NCBI RefSeq assembly: GCF_021026295.1 | Contig: NZ_JAJNDA010000022.1 | Coordinates: 16,342 to 80,341, forward strand | Direction of reading: 5' to 3' | DNA: 64,000 nt | Origin: Actinomycetospora soli | GTDB lineage: Bacteria; Actinomycetota; Actinomycetes; Mycobacteriales; Pseudonocardiaceae | Part shown: positions 53,896 to 61,954 of the stretch, one piece after another | Position numbering within the stretch: the first letter of the stretch is position 1 | How the letters are laid out: every line of letters begins with the position of its first letter | Translations under genes and position numbers: made by a program | The notes under the pieces: generated by a model | Seen by the model: only the letters and a program-made list of their open reading frames with translations | The model's database searches: none | Told to the model about the DNA's origin: nothing

Positions 53896-54252
53896 ATGGG
53901 ACGTCCGGTCGCATTCTTCGAGGTCGTGAGCGACGACCACCGCCGCGCGCAGCGCTTCTACGGCGACCTGTTCGCCTGGACGATCGACGAGGACCCGACG
54001 ATGGAGGGCTACGCGATGGTCGACACCGGCGCGGGCGACGACGCCGTGACCGGCGGTATCGGGCCGTCGCAGGTCCCCGGCGACACGGGGGTGAAGTTCT
54101 ACGTCCGGGTCGACGACCTCGAGGGCACGCTCGCGCGGGCGGCCGAGCTGGGCGGCGCGCGGCTCGCCGAGCCGATGGACCTGCCGGGCGACTACGGGCG
54201 CATCGCGGTGCTCGCCGACCCGGACGGCAACCCCGTCGGGCTGTGGGCGTGA
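53896..54252 (+). CDS. VOC-family protein D
   Basis: A 118-residue VOC protein: PVAFFEVVSDDHRRAQRFYGDLFAWTI, then VKFYVRVDDLEGTLARAAELGGARL and GRIAVLADPDGNPVGLWA. ATG 53896 follows AAGGAGG, one of the strongest ribosome sites in the window. It is the first gene of a five-gene operon (VOC, ArsR, SRPBCC, YciI, TenA) with mostly 4-nt overlaps. Substrate unknown. Confidence 0.92.
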   Translation: MGRPVAFFEVVSDDHRRAQRFYGDLFAWTIDEDPTMEGYAMVDTGAGDDAVTGGIGPSQVPGDTGVKFYVRVDDLEGTLARAAELGGARLAEPMDLPGDYGRIAVLADPDGNPVGLWA

Positions 54253-54611
54253 GCACCACCGACCCCGGCGATCCCGCCGACGCCGCCCTCCGGGCGCTCG
54301 CCGAGCCCCGCCGCCGGGCGATCCTGCAGCTCGTCGCCCACGACGAACTGGCGGCCGGCGAGATCGCCGCCGCGTTCGACGTGTCCCGGACCGCGGTCAG
54401 CCAGCACCTCACCGTCCTCAAGGAGGCCGGGCTCCTGCACGAGCGCCGGGAGGCGACCCGGCGGCTCTACCGGGCGCGCCCGGAGGGGCTGGCGGGGCTG
54501 CGTGACCTGCTCGACGATCTGTGGGACTCCGCGCTCGACACCGCCCGCCGCCTGGTCGAGGCGGACGCGGGGACGGGCAGGACCGACGGCGCGACCGAGG
54601 AGACCGCATGA
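54249..54611 (+). CDS. ArsR-family transcription regulator
   Basis: A 120-residue winged-helix repressor: ALRALAEPRRRAILQLVAHDELAAGEIAAAF, recognition helix VSRTAVSQHLTVLKEAGLL, wing HERREATRRLYRARPE, and a helical tail. The usual ArsR metal cysteines are absent, as in the subtype that partners SRPBCC proteins. GTG overlaps the VOC stop (GTGA). It probably represses its own operon through the 12-10-12 repeat upstream. Confidence 0.92.
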   Translation: MSTTDPGDPADAALRALAEPRRRAILQLVAHDELAAGEIAAAFDVSRTAVSQHLTVLKEAGLLHERREATRRLYRARPEGLAGLRDLLDDLWDSALDTARRLVEADAGTGRTDGATEETA

Positions 54612-55120
54612 CCGACACCGCCCGGGTGCTGCCGCTGCGACGCCCGCCGATCCGCCGGTCGACGCTCGTGCGCAGCTCCGCCGACCACACCTTCCGCGTC
54701 TTCGTCGACACGATCGGGACCTGGTGGCCGCTGCAGCCCTACTCGGCGGGCAAGGAGCGGGTGGACGAGGTCACCGTCGAGCCCCGCGTCGACGGGCGCG
54801 TGTTCGAGACCTGGCACGACGGCACCGAGGTCGAGTGGGGCCGACTGCTCGCCTGGGAGCCGCCGCACCGCCTCGTCATGAGCTGGACCCCGACCCCGGC
54901 GCCGACCGAGGTCGAGCTGACCTTCGCCGCGCTCGCCCCCGCCCTGACGCGGGTCACCGTGGAGCACCGCGGTTGGGAGTCCCTGTCCGAGGAGCAGCTC
55001 GCCCGCGACTGCGCCACGCCCGGCGGCTACGTCGGCGGCGGCTTCACCCGCGGCTGGACCACGATCCTCGGCCGGCTCACCGCCGCCGTCGAGCAGACCA
55101 CCCCCGAGGAGCACCGATGA
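54608..55120 (+). CDS. SRPBCC (AHSA1-type) protein
   Basis: A 170-residue START/Bet v1-like fold protein: SADHTFRVFVDTIGTWWPLQPYSAG, VDGRVFETWHDGTEVEWGRLLAWEPPHRLVMSW, and VTVEHRGWESLSEE. The family is regularly coupled to ArsR regulators and binds hydrophobic ligands in other cases. ATG overlaps the ArsR stop (ATGA). Confidence 0.92.
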   Translation: MTDTARVLPLRRPPIRRSTLVRSSADHTFRVFVDTIGTWWPLQPYSAGKERVDEVTVEPRVDGRVFETWHDGTEVEWGRLLAWEPPHRLVMSWTPTPAPTEVELTFAALAPALTRVTVEHRGWESLSEEQLARDCATPGGYVGGGFTRGWTTILGRLTAAVEQTTPEEHR

Positions 55121-55422
55121 TCCACGCCTACCGCCTCGTCGCGCCCCGCCCGACGTTCGCGCAGGACATGACGCCCGACGAGGGCGCGGTCATGGCCGAG
55201 CACGCCACGTACTGGCACGGCCTCGTCGACCGCGGCACCGCAATTCTGTTCGGCCCGGTCGCCGACCCGGCCGGGTTCTGGGGCCTCGCGGTGGTCGAGA
55301 CCGACGCCGCCGCGGACGCCGAGCGGATCCGGGACGAGGACCCGGCCGTCGCCCGCGGGGTCTGCCGCGGCGAGATGCACCCCATGATCGACCCGACCCT
55401 GCGGCCGGACGTGACACGCTGA
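55117..55422 (+). CDS. YciI-family protein
   Basis: A 101-residue small ferredoxin-like-fold protein: MIHAYRLVAPRPTF, MAEHATYWHGLVDRGTAILFGPVADP and AERIRDEDPAVARGV, with the conserved His-Asp pair at expected places (HATYW, EDPAV). ATG overlaps the SRPBCC stop. A YciI-SRPBCC-ArsR grouping recurs in actinobacteria; a joint role is unproven. Confidence 0.9.
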   Translation: MIHAYRLVAPRPTFAQDMTPDEGAVMAEHATYWHGLVDRGTAILFGPVADPAGFWGLAVVETDAAADAERIRDEDPAVARGVCRGEMHPMIDPTLRPDVTR

Positions 55423-55426
55423 CCGG

Positions 55427-56077
55427 GTGCGTTTCAGCGACGAGCTCTGGGACTCGGCCGCCGACGTCTACGACGCCGTGCGCGCCCACCCCTTCCTCAC
55501 CGGCCTGACCGACGGGACGCTCCCGCACGCGGCGTTCGGCCACTTCGTCACGCAGGACAGCCACTACCTGCGCGGCTACGCCCGGGCCCTCGCGGTCCTC
55601 GCCGCGCGGGCACCGACCGAGGACGACACCACGCTGTTCGCCCAGCACGCCGCCGGGGCGATCGCCGCGGAGCAGGAGATGCACGCCGAGCTCTCCGAGG
55701 CCCTGGCGATCGACCGGGACGCGCCCACCGGGCCGACCACGCTCGCGTACACGAGCTACCTGCTCGCCACGGTGCACGGCGGCTCCTTCGCCGAGGGCCT
55801 CGGCGCGGTGCTGCCCTGCTACTGGATCTACGCCCGGGTCGGCGAGGCCCTGCTCGCCGAGTCCTCGCCCGATCCGCTCTACGCACGCTGGATCGCGATG
55901 TACGGCGGGGACGAGTTCCAGGCGGTGGTCGACGCGGCGGTCGGCGTCATGGACCGGGTGGCCGCCGAGCTCGGGCCGGCCGAGCGGGGCCGGGTGCTCG
56001 CGCACTACCGGGCGACCTCGCGCTACGAGTGGATGTTCTGGGACGCGGCCTGGCGCCAGGAGCGCTGGCCGGTCTAG
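55427..56077 (+). CDS. tenA: TenA-family thiaminase II-like protein
   Basis: A 216-residue all-helical TenA protein that, in the family, hydrolyses aminopyrimidines for thiamine salvage. Seen: LWDSAADVYDAVRAHPFLTGLTDGTL, FVTQDSHYLRGYARAL (substrate aspartate), nucleophile Cys in LPCYWIYARVG, and catalytic Glu near the C-terminus in YEWMFWDAAW. GTG 55427 is 4 bases after the YciI stop. No TPP riboswitch or other thiamine gene is present, so its activity may differ. Confidence 0.9.
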   Translation: MRFSDELWDSAADVYDAVRAHPFLTGLTDGTLPHAAFGHFVTQDSHYLRGYARALAVLAARAPTEDDTTLFAQHAAGAIAAEQEMHAELSEALAIDRDAPTGPTTLAYTSYLLATVHGGSFAEGLGAVLPCYWIYARVGEALLAESSPDPLYARWIAMYGGDEFQAVVDAAVGVMDRVAAELGPAERGRVLAHYRATSRYEWMFWDAAWRQERWPV

Positions 56078-56090
56078 CCCCGGACACGAC

Positions 56091-56123
56091 GACGGCGGGC
56101 CCCCGGGGAGGGGACCCGCCGTC
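56091..56123. terminator. Terminator after tenA
   Basis: GACGGCGGG pairs with CCCGCCGTC, with a CCCCCGGGGAGGGG interior that can extend the stem. It lies 13 bases after tenA and 14 before the convergent small gene stop. Confidence 0.68.
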
Positions 56124-56137
56124 GCGCAACGATGCGA

Positions 56138-56263
56138 TCAGGCCTCGACGAGTGCCGTCGCCGGGGTGCGCCGCCAGTTGCGGTGCGCGTACGCGGCGAG
56201 GCTCGAGGCCACTCCGAATCCTGCACCGGCAACGACGACCATCGACACGAACACAGCAGCCAC
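56138..56263 (-). CDS. 41-residue single-pass membrane protein
   Basis: A short gene: MAAVFVSMVVVAGAGFGVASSLAAY forms one membrane helix, followed by a basic HRNWRRTP segment and ATALVEA. GTG 56263 has GAGGAGGAG 7-15 bases upstream, a near-perfect ribosome site, and the frame ends at TGA just before the shared terminator. The longer open frame upstream lacks such a site. The strong site and clean helix support a real micro-protein of unknown role. Confidence 0.62.
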   Translation of the reverse strand: MAAVFVSMVVVAGAGFGVASSLAAYAHRNWRRTPATALVEA

Positions 56264-56582
56264 GGGTGGCTCCTCCTCACCACGTGCACGCGCCACGTCC
56301 GGGGATCGGGTCCGGATGACCCGGCCGGAGGGACGGCGCTTGCGAACCTCGGATGCTGGCTGCATCCACCCCGTATGACGCGTCGATCTCGGGGCGTGTT
56401 CCATCGTCCGACGGGTGGATCGCCGTGTCTCGTGTCACGCTTCGGGCAACAGTTTCGCAAGCAAAGCAGGCAATTCGGACATTCATCCGATAACCGGCCT
56501 GCGGGTTTCTCGGCGTGGGCGCATGGTTAATGGTTCGAACCAGTGGCGCGACACGCGGTCGCGAGGCGGGGAGGACGAAGTC
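56264..56582. other. Spacer upstream of the MHS transporter
   Basis: A 319-base divergent spacer. It holds a small hairpin (GGATGC-TGGCT-GCATCC near 56350) and a perfect 12-bp palindrome TGGTTCGAACCA (56531-56542), 40 bases before the transporter start. The part from 56440 to 56530 is less GC-rich than the rest of the window, as expected for a promoter zone. No gene is supported. Confidence 0.5.
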
Positions 56583-58010
56583 GTGACGGATACGGCGGAG
56601 GCAGGGGCCGGCGACACGCCGGCCAACATCACGGTCACCGACGACGCGACGATGAAGCGGGCCGTGGGCGCCGCAGCGGTCGGCAACATCACCGAGTGGT
56701 TCGACTTCGGCGTCTACGCCTACCTGGCGACGACGATCGAGGCGAACTTCTTCCCGCCCGACAACCCGACGCTCGCGCAGGTCGGGACCTTTGCGGGCTT
56801 CGCGGTGTCGTTCCTGGTCAGGCCGTTGGGCGGACTCTTCTTCGGCCCGCTCGGCGACAAGATCGGGCGGACGAAGGTCCTCTCGATCACCGTCATCATG
56901 ATGGCCGTCGGCACCTTCCTGCTCGGCTTCATCCCGCCGTACGCGGCGATCGGCATCTGGGCCCCGATCCTGCTCGTGCTCTGCCGCGTGGTGCAGGGCT
57001 TCTCCACCGGCGGCGAGTACGCGGGGGCGATGACCTTCATCGCCGAGTACGCGCCCGATCGCCGACGCGGTTTCTTCGGCAGTTTCCTCGAGTGCGGGAC
57101 GTTCATCGGATACGCGCTCGGCGCCACCGTCGCGACCGTGATCCCGCTGATCTCCTCGCCGGAGTTCGCCTCGACCTGGGCGTGGCGCATCCCGTTCTTC
57201 ATCGCGCTCCCGCTCGGCATCGTCGGGGTGTACCTCCGGGTGCGCCTGGAGGAGACCCCGGCGTTCCAGACGCTGCTCTCGGAGTCCGAGGAGCGGGAGG
57301 GCCAGCAGGCCGGCGAGGGCATCAAGAAGCTCTTCGTGAAGTACTGGCCGGCCATGCTCACCGCCGGCGGCCTGGTCGTGGCGTGGAACATCACGAACTA
57401 CATGCTGACCAGCTACATGCCGACCTTCCTCGAGGACAACGTCACCGCGGTCGGTGGCCAGGCGATCGACACGACCACCTCGCAGGTGATCCAGATCGTC
57501 ATCCTCTGGGTCGGCGTCTTCGTCATCCCGGCGCTCGGCCTGCTCTCCGACCGGATCGGGCGCAAGCCGCTGCTCTACGCCGGCTCGATCGGTCTGATCG
57601 TGCTCGCGGTGCCGATGCTCTACGTCCTGCAGCTCGGCTCGGTCGTGCTCGTGGCGGTCGGCCTCGCGGTGATGGGCCTGCTGCTGGTCCTGTTCTCCTC
57701 GACCTGCCCGTCGACGCTGCCGGCCCTGTTCCCGACCGAGGTCCGCTACGGCGGGCTGTCGATCTCGTTCAACATCTTCGTCTCGGCCTTCGCCGGCACG
57801 ACGTCGTTGATCATGACCGCCCTCGTGCTCGGCACCGGCTGGGGCTACTGGCCCGCGCTGTACCTGATCTTCGCGGGGATCGTCGGCCTGGTCGTGCTGG
57901 TCAAGCTCAAGGACCCGGCGCGCAAGCCGCTGCTCGGCTCCAACCCGGCGGTCTCGACGCCCGAGGAGGCGCGCGAGCTGGCCGCCTCCGGCACCGCGGT
58001 CCGCGGCTGA
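56583..58010 (+). CDS. MHS-family MFS transporter (ProP-like)
   Basis: A 475-residue proton symporter of the metabolite:H+ family, with 12 membrane helices. Seen: GNITEWFDFGVYAYLAT near residue 35, the loop motif GDKIGRTKVL between helices 2 and 3, RVVQGFSTGGEYAGAMTFIAEYAP, and the second-half loop LSDRIGRKPLLYAG. The family carries proline, betaine, ectoine, citrate or dicarboxylates; the substrate cannot be chosen here. GTG 56583 has GGGGAGGA upstream. Confidence 0.92.
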   Translation: MTDTAEAGAGDTPANITVTDDATMKRAVGAAAVGNITEWFDFGVYAYLATTIEANFFPPDNPTLAQVGTFAGFAVSFLVRPLGGLFFGPLGDKIGRTKVLSITVIMMAVGTFLLGFIPPYAAIGIWAPILLVLCRVVQGFSTGGEYAGAMTFIAEYAPDRRRGFFGSFLECGTFIGYALGATVATVIPLISSPEFASTWAWRIPFFIALPLGIVGVYLRVRLEETPAFQTLLSESEEREGQQAGEGIKKLFVKYWPAMLTAGGLVVAWNITNYMLTSYMPTFLEDNVTAVGGQAIDTTTSQVIQIVILWVGVFVIPALGLLSDRIGRKPLLYAGSIGLIVLAVPMLYVLQLGSVVLVAVGLAVMGLLLVLFSSTCPSTLPALFPTEVRYGGLSISFNIFVSAFAGTTSLIMTALVLGTGWGYWPALYLIFAGIVGLVVLVKLKDPARKPLLGSNPAVSTPEEARELAASGTAVRG

Positions 58011-58019
58011 GGCCGATCG

Positions 58020-58050
58020 CGACGACGGGTCCGGCGCGGACCCGTCGTCG
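58020..58050. terminator. Bidirectional terminator built on the 14-mer
   Basis: CGACGACGGGTCC pairs perfectly with GGACCCGTCGTCG around GGCGC, between convergent genes. The right arm overlaps a full inverted copy of the dispersed 14-mer (58040-58053) and the left arm is a partial copy. Confidence 0.8.
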
Positions 58051-58053
58051 GGA

Positions 58054-58386
58054 TCAGGCCGGACGGCGCAGCACGAAGCGGCTCTCGACCACCGTCGTGT
58101 AGGTGCCCGAGGAGTGCACGTACCCCGTCGGGTAGAGCGCGTGCTGGGGGCCGCCGAACTGCACCAGCTCCCAGCCGTCGCGGCCGAGGCGGTTCAGGTG
58201 CTCGGCGAACAGGCGCGCCCACGGGACGCTGTAGGGGCGGTACTCCTCGAAGATGAGCTCGTCCTTCGGCCCGATCGCGTAGGCCTGCCACTCGGCGGTG
58301 TCGTGGCTGGACGACGACGGGTCCAGGTCGGCCTTCGCGAGCTGGACGGCCGAGATCTCGAGCGTGGCGTACTCCCAGGCGGTCAC
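58054..58386 (-). CDS. DUF4177-like small protein
   Basis: A 110-residue soluble protein starting WEYATLEISAVQLAKADLDP and containing HLNRLGRDGWELVQFGGPQ, the pattern (Y-x-T near the start, GWELV later) of DUF4177-type domains. The C-terminus VVESRFVLRRPA fits the last strand. GTG 58386 is chosen to start right at the domain. The assignment to the family is tentative and no role is known. Confidence 0.75.
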   Translation of the reverse strand: MTAWEYATLEISAVQLAKADLDPSSSSHDTAEWQAYAIGPKDELIFEEYRPYSVPWARLFAEHLNRLGRDGWELVQFGGPQHALYPTGYVHSSGTYTTVVESRFVLRRPA

Positions 58387-58417
58387 GCGGAGCAGCCTGG
58401 CACGGAGGTGCGGTCGC

Positions 58418-58732
58418 TCACGAGGCCCGACGGCCCCGGGACGTCGGCGGGACCGCGCGCGGAGGACGCAGCGGCGACACGACCCCGCGCCGGACGGCGG
58501 CCCGACCCACCGGGATGCCGGCCCGCGGCCGCTCGACACGCTGCCCGGCGAGCGTCTGCGGCCCCCGGCCCGGAGCGGCCACGGTCGAGTCCCCGAGCAG
58601 GAACCCGGTCAGCTTGAGCGCGAGCCCGAGGACGACCAGGGCGATCCCCAGCAGCACGTGACCGAGGGCGATCGCCGTCGCCCCGGCACCGAGCAGCGCG
58701 AAGCCGGTGAGGAGGAGGATCGCGCTGCGCAT
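58418..58732 (-). CDS. Small membrane protein
   Basis: A 104-residue protein with two closely packed hydrophobic segments (AILLLTGFALLGAGATAIALG and LLGIALVVLGLALKLTGFLLG), probably a helical hairpin, and a basic Arg/Pro-rich cytoplasmic tail. ATG 58732 is one possible start; the frame is open to GTG 58789. No family is recognised. It shares a divergent spacer with the next gene. Confidence 0.6.
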   Translation of the reverse strand: MRSAILLLTGFALLGAGATAIALGHVLLGIALVVLGLALKLTGFLLGDSTVAAPGRGPQTLAGQRVERPRAGIPVGRAAVRRGVVSPLRPPRAVPPTSRGRRAS

Positions 58733-58851
58733 CTTCTGCACGCTAGGTGATAACGCGGCCCGCGGCATTGGTCTGTTCGGGTCTTCCACCGTGATGACGG
58801 ACGACGCGCTGCGGCCGTAGGGTGCACAGCAGCGATCATCTGGAGGGGTGC

Positions 58852-59091
58852 ATGAGGGAAGTCGCCGTCCGCTACGTCAACGGGCCGCTGCAGGGCGTCG
58901 GGGCGGTCTCCCTGCCCGACAACGGGCCCGCCGAGCCGCCGCTGCTCCAGCGGATCCCGCTCCCCACCACCGACCGCGACTTCCGCGAGACGATGTCGCG
59001 CATGGTCGGCGGGCAGGGGCACGCGATCTACGAGCGGACGGTCCGCAACGAGGCGGAGGAGTGGGAGTACCAGCTCATCCGGGTCGAGTGA
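58852..59091 (+). CDS. Small conserved-looking hypothetical protein
   Basis: A 79-residue soluble protein: MREVAVRYVNGPLQGVGAVSLPDNGPAEPPL, a central RIPLPTTDRDFRETMSR and a C-terminal HAIYERTVRNEAEEWEYQLIRVE. The pattern of short strands suggests a small beta-sandwich or barrel. ATG 58852 follows TGGAGGGG, a strong ribosome site. No family is recognised. Confidence 0.72.
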   Translation: MREVAVRYVNGPLQGVGAVSLPDNGPAEPPLLQRIPLPTTDRDFRETMSRMVGGQGHAIYERTVRNEAEEWEYQLIRVE

Positions 59092-59146
59092 CCCGAGGGC
59101 CGCGCTCGATGGCGCGGCCCCGCCCGGGCGCGGGAGGATGCCGGCC

Positions 59147-59722
59147 ATGACCGGAGCCGCCGCCCCGCCCGACCGCCCGGACGTCGTCGTCCGACCGGCC
59201 GAGGAGGCCGACGCCCCTCGGATCGCCGACGTGTTCGGCGGCTACGTGCTGGCCTCCATCGCGACGTTCGTGGAGGACCCGCCGTCCGCCGAGGTCTGGC
59301 GCGAGCGGATCGTCGCGGCGCGGGAGCACAAGCTGCCCTTCGTGGTCGCCGACCTGCCGCCCGGGCCGTCCGGGAGCGGGGGCCTGTCGGTGGCCGGGTT
59401 CGCCGCGTGCTCCCAGTTCCGGCCGCACGCCGCCTACCGCTACACCGTCGAGGACTCGGTCTACATCGCCCCGGAGGCCACCGGGCGGGGCCTGGGCGGT
59501 CGTCTGCTGTCCGCGCTCGTCGACGGCCTCGCGCACACCGACATGCGTCAGGTGGTCGCCGTCATCGCGACCCTGCCCGACGCCCGGCACGACACGCCCT
59601 CGATCGTGCTGCACCGTCGGCTCGGATTCGAGGTCGTGGGCCGAATGCCCGCGGTCGGCTACAAGCAGGGCCAATGGGTGGACACCGTGATCATGCAGAA
59701 AGACCTCCAGGCTCGCCCCTGA
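59147..59722 (+). CDS. GNAT N-acetyltransferase, phosphinothricin/methionine sulfoximine type
   Basis: A 191-residue acetyl-CoA-dependent transferase of the PAT/YncA subgroup. Seen: VVVRPAEEADAPRIADVFGGYV, PFVVADLPPG, YRYTVEDSVYIAPEATGRGLGGRLLSALV (the acetyl-CoA loop RGLGG), and the C-terminal SIVLHRRLGFEVVGRM...QWVDTVIMQKDL typical of the subgroup. ATG 59147 has GGGAGG nine bases upstream; an ATG at 59138 is also possible. The subgroup can detoxify glutamate analogues that poison glutamine synthetase, or modify methionine derivatives. Confidence 0.9.
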   Translation: MTGAAAPPDRPDVVVRPAEEADAPRIADVFGGYVLASIATFVEDPPSAEVWRERIVAAREHKLPFVVADLPPGPSGSGGLSVAGFAACSQFRPHAAYRYTVEDSVYIAPEATGRGLGGRLLSALVDGLAHTDMRQVVAVIATLPDARHDTPSIVLHRRLGFEVVGRMPAVGYKQGQWVDTVIMQKDLQARP

Positions 59723-60250
59723 GGATGTTCGTTTGCGGGCCACCTCCTTCGTTCCGGAATGCGTTCCACGGCGCCCTCTTTTCGATCACCCACGATTCGA
59801 GGGAATGCGCGCCGACCGCCGTCACGGGGCGCCGCGCGAGCCGTTCCCGCTTCGGACGCCGGATCACCTCGACGGCGTCCGTCTCCCGGCCGGGCGCCCG
59901 CCGCCATGGTGCGCCCGGTCGGGCCCGGCCGTCACTGCCTCAGCGTGAGTCCTCCACCTGCAGCGATGTGTGAGGGCACCTGAGCGGCGCAGGGCGAGGA
60001 TGCGGGCCGTGAGCCGATGGGGGGCGTCGCCCCCGATCGGAGGAAATACCGGACGGCGATGTTCAGCGCTCAATCGAATGGTTCACCCCCTCTGCCGCTC
60101 ACTGAGTGAGAGGACGACCGCCGGCCGGCGGAGGTCACGACCCGACGGTGCCGGGAACATTCCATCGGCGACGCGACGAGAAACCCGTTGCGAAACTGTC
60201 GTGCGGCCCGGAATGAGCGACATCGCACCGTTGTCCGTAGCATTCCGCCC
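59723..60250. other. Gene-free region upstream of a serine recombinase
   Basis: A 528-base stretch. Short open frames overlap one another without ribosome sites. Local features: GAATGCG twice (59757 and 59802), a GGGGC-GTC-GCCCC hairpin near 60019, the palindrome CTCACT-G-AGTGAG (60098-60110), and more A/T than the surroundings around 60040-60080 and 60150-60250. It could contain the recombination site of the neighbouring recombinase, but no dimeric core site could be fixed. Confidence 0.5.
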
Positions 60251-60925
60251 GTGCAACCTGCTCATCGCGATCTCCTCGCGGCGGAGCCGGAGGAGATCTC
60301 CGGCGAGGTCGTGGGGTACGGGCGCGGATCGTCCGGCGCGCCCAGCGAGGCGGGTGACCCCGAGGAGCAACGGGCGGCCCTGCTCGCCGCCGGGTGTACC
60401 CGGCTGTTCGTCGACTCCTCGTCGGGCAAGGGGGGTGCCGCGCGGCCCGAGTTCGACGCCTGTCTCGCCTCGCTCGCGCCCGGCGACGTCCTCGTCGTGG
60501 TCCGGCTGGACCGCCTGACGAGGTCCCTCCCGCAGCTGGTCGGGCTCGTCGGTGACCTGCGCTCGCGCGGGGTCGGCTTCCGCTCGCTGCACGAGGGCCT
60601 CGACACCACCACGCCCGGCGGCCGCCTCGTCTTCCACGTGTTCGCGGCGCTGGCGGAGTTCCTCCGTGAGCTGCTCGTCGAGGGCACCCGGGACGGTCTG
60701 GCCGCCGCCCGCGCCCGCGGCCAGCGACTGGGCCGCCCGCCGGCCCTCAGCCCGGACCAGGTGTCACAGGCACGCTCGATGCTGGCCCGCCCGGAGAACT
60801 CCGTGGCCTCGATCGCCCGGCTCCTCGGTGTCAGCCGTTCGACGCTCTACAAGCACGTCCCCGAGCTCGGCGGACGGCAGGTCGTCCCGCCGTCCTCGGA
60901 GGTCGACCCCACCGGCAGCGACTGA
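60251..60925 (+). CDS. Serine recombinase (resolvase/invertase family)
   Basis: A 224-residue small serine recombinase. Seen: the N-terminal catalytic segment VGYGRGSS (usual form GYARVST; the nucleophile Ser is kept but Val-to-Gly and Thr-to-Ser differ), then EEQRAALLAAGCTRLFVDSSSGKGGAARPEF, LVVVRLDRLTRSLPQLV (catalytic Arg-Leu-Asp-Arg), the GLDTTTPGGRLVFHVFAALAEFLRELLVEGT helix E, and a C-terminal Hin-type helix-turn-helix (SVASIARLLGVSRSTLYKHV). GTG 60251 is tentative. No transposase or partner is adjacent, so its target is unknown. Confidence 0.88.
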   Translation: MQPAHRDLLAAEPEEISGEVVGYGRGSSGAPSEAGDPEEQRAALLAAGCTRLFVDSSSGKGGAARPEFDACLASLAPGDVLVVVRLDRLTRSLPQLVGLVGDLRSRGVGFRSLHEGLDTTTPGGRLVFHVFAALAEFLRELLVEGTRDGLAAARARGQRLGRPPALSPDQVSQARSMLARPENSVASIARLLGVSRSTLYKHVPELGGRQVVPPSSEVDPTGSD

Positions 60926-60927
60926 GG

Positions 60928-61953
60928 TCAGTCGGGACGCGTCCCCGCCACACGCCGGCCACGACCGGAACCGGTCGTCCGCGTGCGGACACGCGCCGCC
61001 CGGGCCGCCTCGCGCACGCTGGGGCGCTCGGTGACCTCGGTCGTCGCGGGAGCCGCGTCGGCACTGCCCGCCTCGACCGTGGGCGGCTCCCCGGGCGGGC
61101 CCCCGGACACCGGACGTCGCGGTGGGGGTGCCGGGGCGGCGACCTGCGTGGGAGCGGCGGGCGGGTTCGCCTGGGTTGATGCGGCCGCAGCAGCAGGCGG
61201 GGTCGACGCGGGAACCCGTCGGGACGGCACCGGTCGGGACGGCACGGTCGCGCCCACCCCTGGCGGTCCCGGCACCGGTCGCACTGCCGCGGGCCGCGAC
61301 GACCCGGGGCCGACGGGCGACGCGGAAGCGGGCGGCGCGGAAACGGGCGGCGCGGAAACGGGCGGCGCGGAAACGGGCGGCGCGGGAGCAGGCGGCGCGG
61401 AAGCGGGCGGCGCGGGAGCGGGCCGCGCGGGGGCCCGTCGCGCGACAGCGGTCGGCGCGGCACCGGCCGGTGCGGCAGGCGTGGGCGCGCTCGCCGGCGT
61501 GGTCGGCCGGGCCGCGCGCGCTGGGACGGGCCCGGCGGGGCCACTTCCGGGGCGTGGTGCGACGGGACGCGGCGGAGCGGGCGGGGGCGCGGGAGCCGGC
61601 GCGACGGGGGCCGGAGCCGCTGGACCCGCCGTCGGGAACTCCGGGGTGGGCGCAGCGGCGGCGGACCGACCGCGGTCCCGGTCGAACCAGCGCAGCGTGC
61701 GCGCGGCCGCCCAGGCGTTGGCGCCCGCCACGAGCGACACCCCGAGGGCGATGACGCCGACCGCCCACTCCCGGGCGAACACGAGCCCGAGGAACGCCAG
61801 GAGCGCGGCAGCGGAGACCAGGGCCGCCGCCACCATCGTGGAGGCGGCCGCTCCCCCGGACTCGTGGACGCAGTACCAGGGCAGCACCGTCCGCCGTCGG
61901 GAGCTCCTCACAGGAGGGGCAACGGACGGGGACCGGCCCGGGTGACGCTCCAT
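60928..61953 (-). CDS. Two-helix membrane protein with long Pro/Ala tail
   Basis: A 341-residue protein: a basic N-terminus, two membrane helices (about residues 38-60 and 65-85), then some 230 residues of Ala/Pro-rich, low-complexity cytoplasmic tail with repeats of APPVS/APPAS type, ending in a basic RTRTTGSGRGRR segment. No family is recognised. ATG 61953 lies one base after the stop of the upstream acetyltransferase gene. The gene ends two bases from the convergent recombinase stop. Confidence 0.68.
   Translation of the reverse strand: MERHPGRSPSVAPPVRSSRRRTVLPWYCVHESGGAAASTMVAAALVSAAALLAFLGLVFAREWAVGVIALGVSLVAGANAWAAARTLRWFDRDRGRSAAAAPTPEFPTAGPAAPAPVAPAPAPPPAPPRPVAPRPGSGPAGPVPARAARPTTPASAPTPAAPAGAAPTAVARRAPARPAPAPPASAPPAPAPPVSAPPVSAPPVSAPPASASPVGPGSSRPAAVRPVPGPPGVGATVPSRPVPSRRVPASTPPAAAAASTQANPPAAPTQVAAPAPPPRRPVSGGPPGEPPTVEAGSADAAPATTEVTERPSVREAARAARVRTRTTGSGRGRRVAGTRPD
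61321..61430 (-). repeat. 15-bp coding tandem repeat
   Basis: About seven units of a 15-bp sequence (plus-strand form GGCGGCGCGGAAACG, with changes) code the APPVS repeats of the Pro/Ala tail. Three successive units are identical. Confidence 0.85.
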
Positions 61954-61954
61954 C

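Noticed and set aside
55423..55426. TPP riboswitch for tenA
   Set aside because: There are only four bases between the YciI stop and the tenA start, and no thi-box-like sequence inside the operon.
59733..60073. Short open frames in the 59.7-60.2 kb spacer as genes
   Set aside because: They overlap in several frames, lack ribosome sites and have Arg/Pro-rich products without family features.
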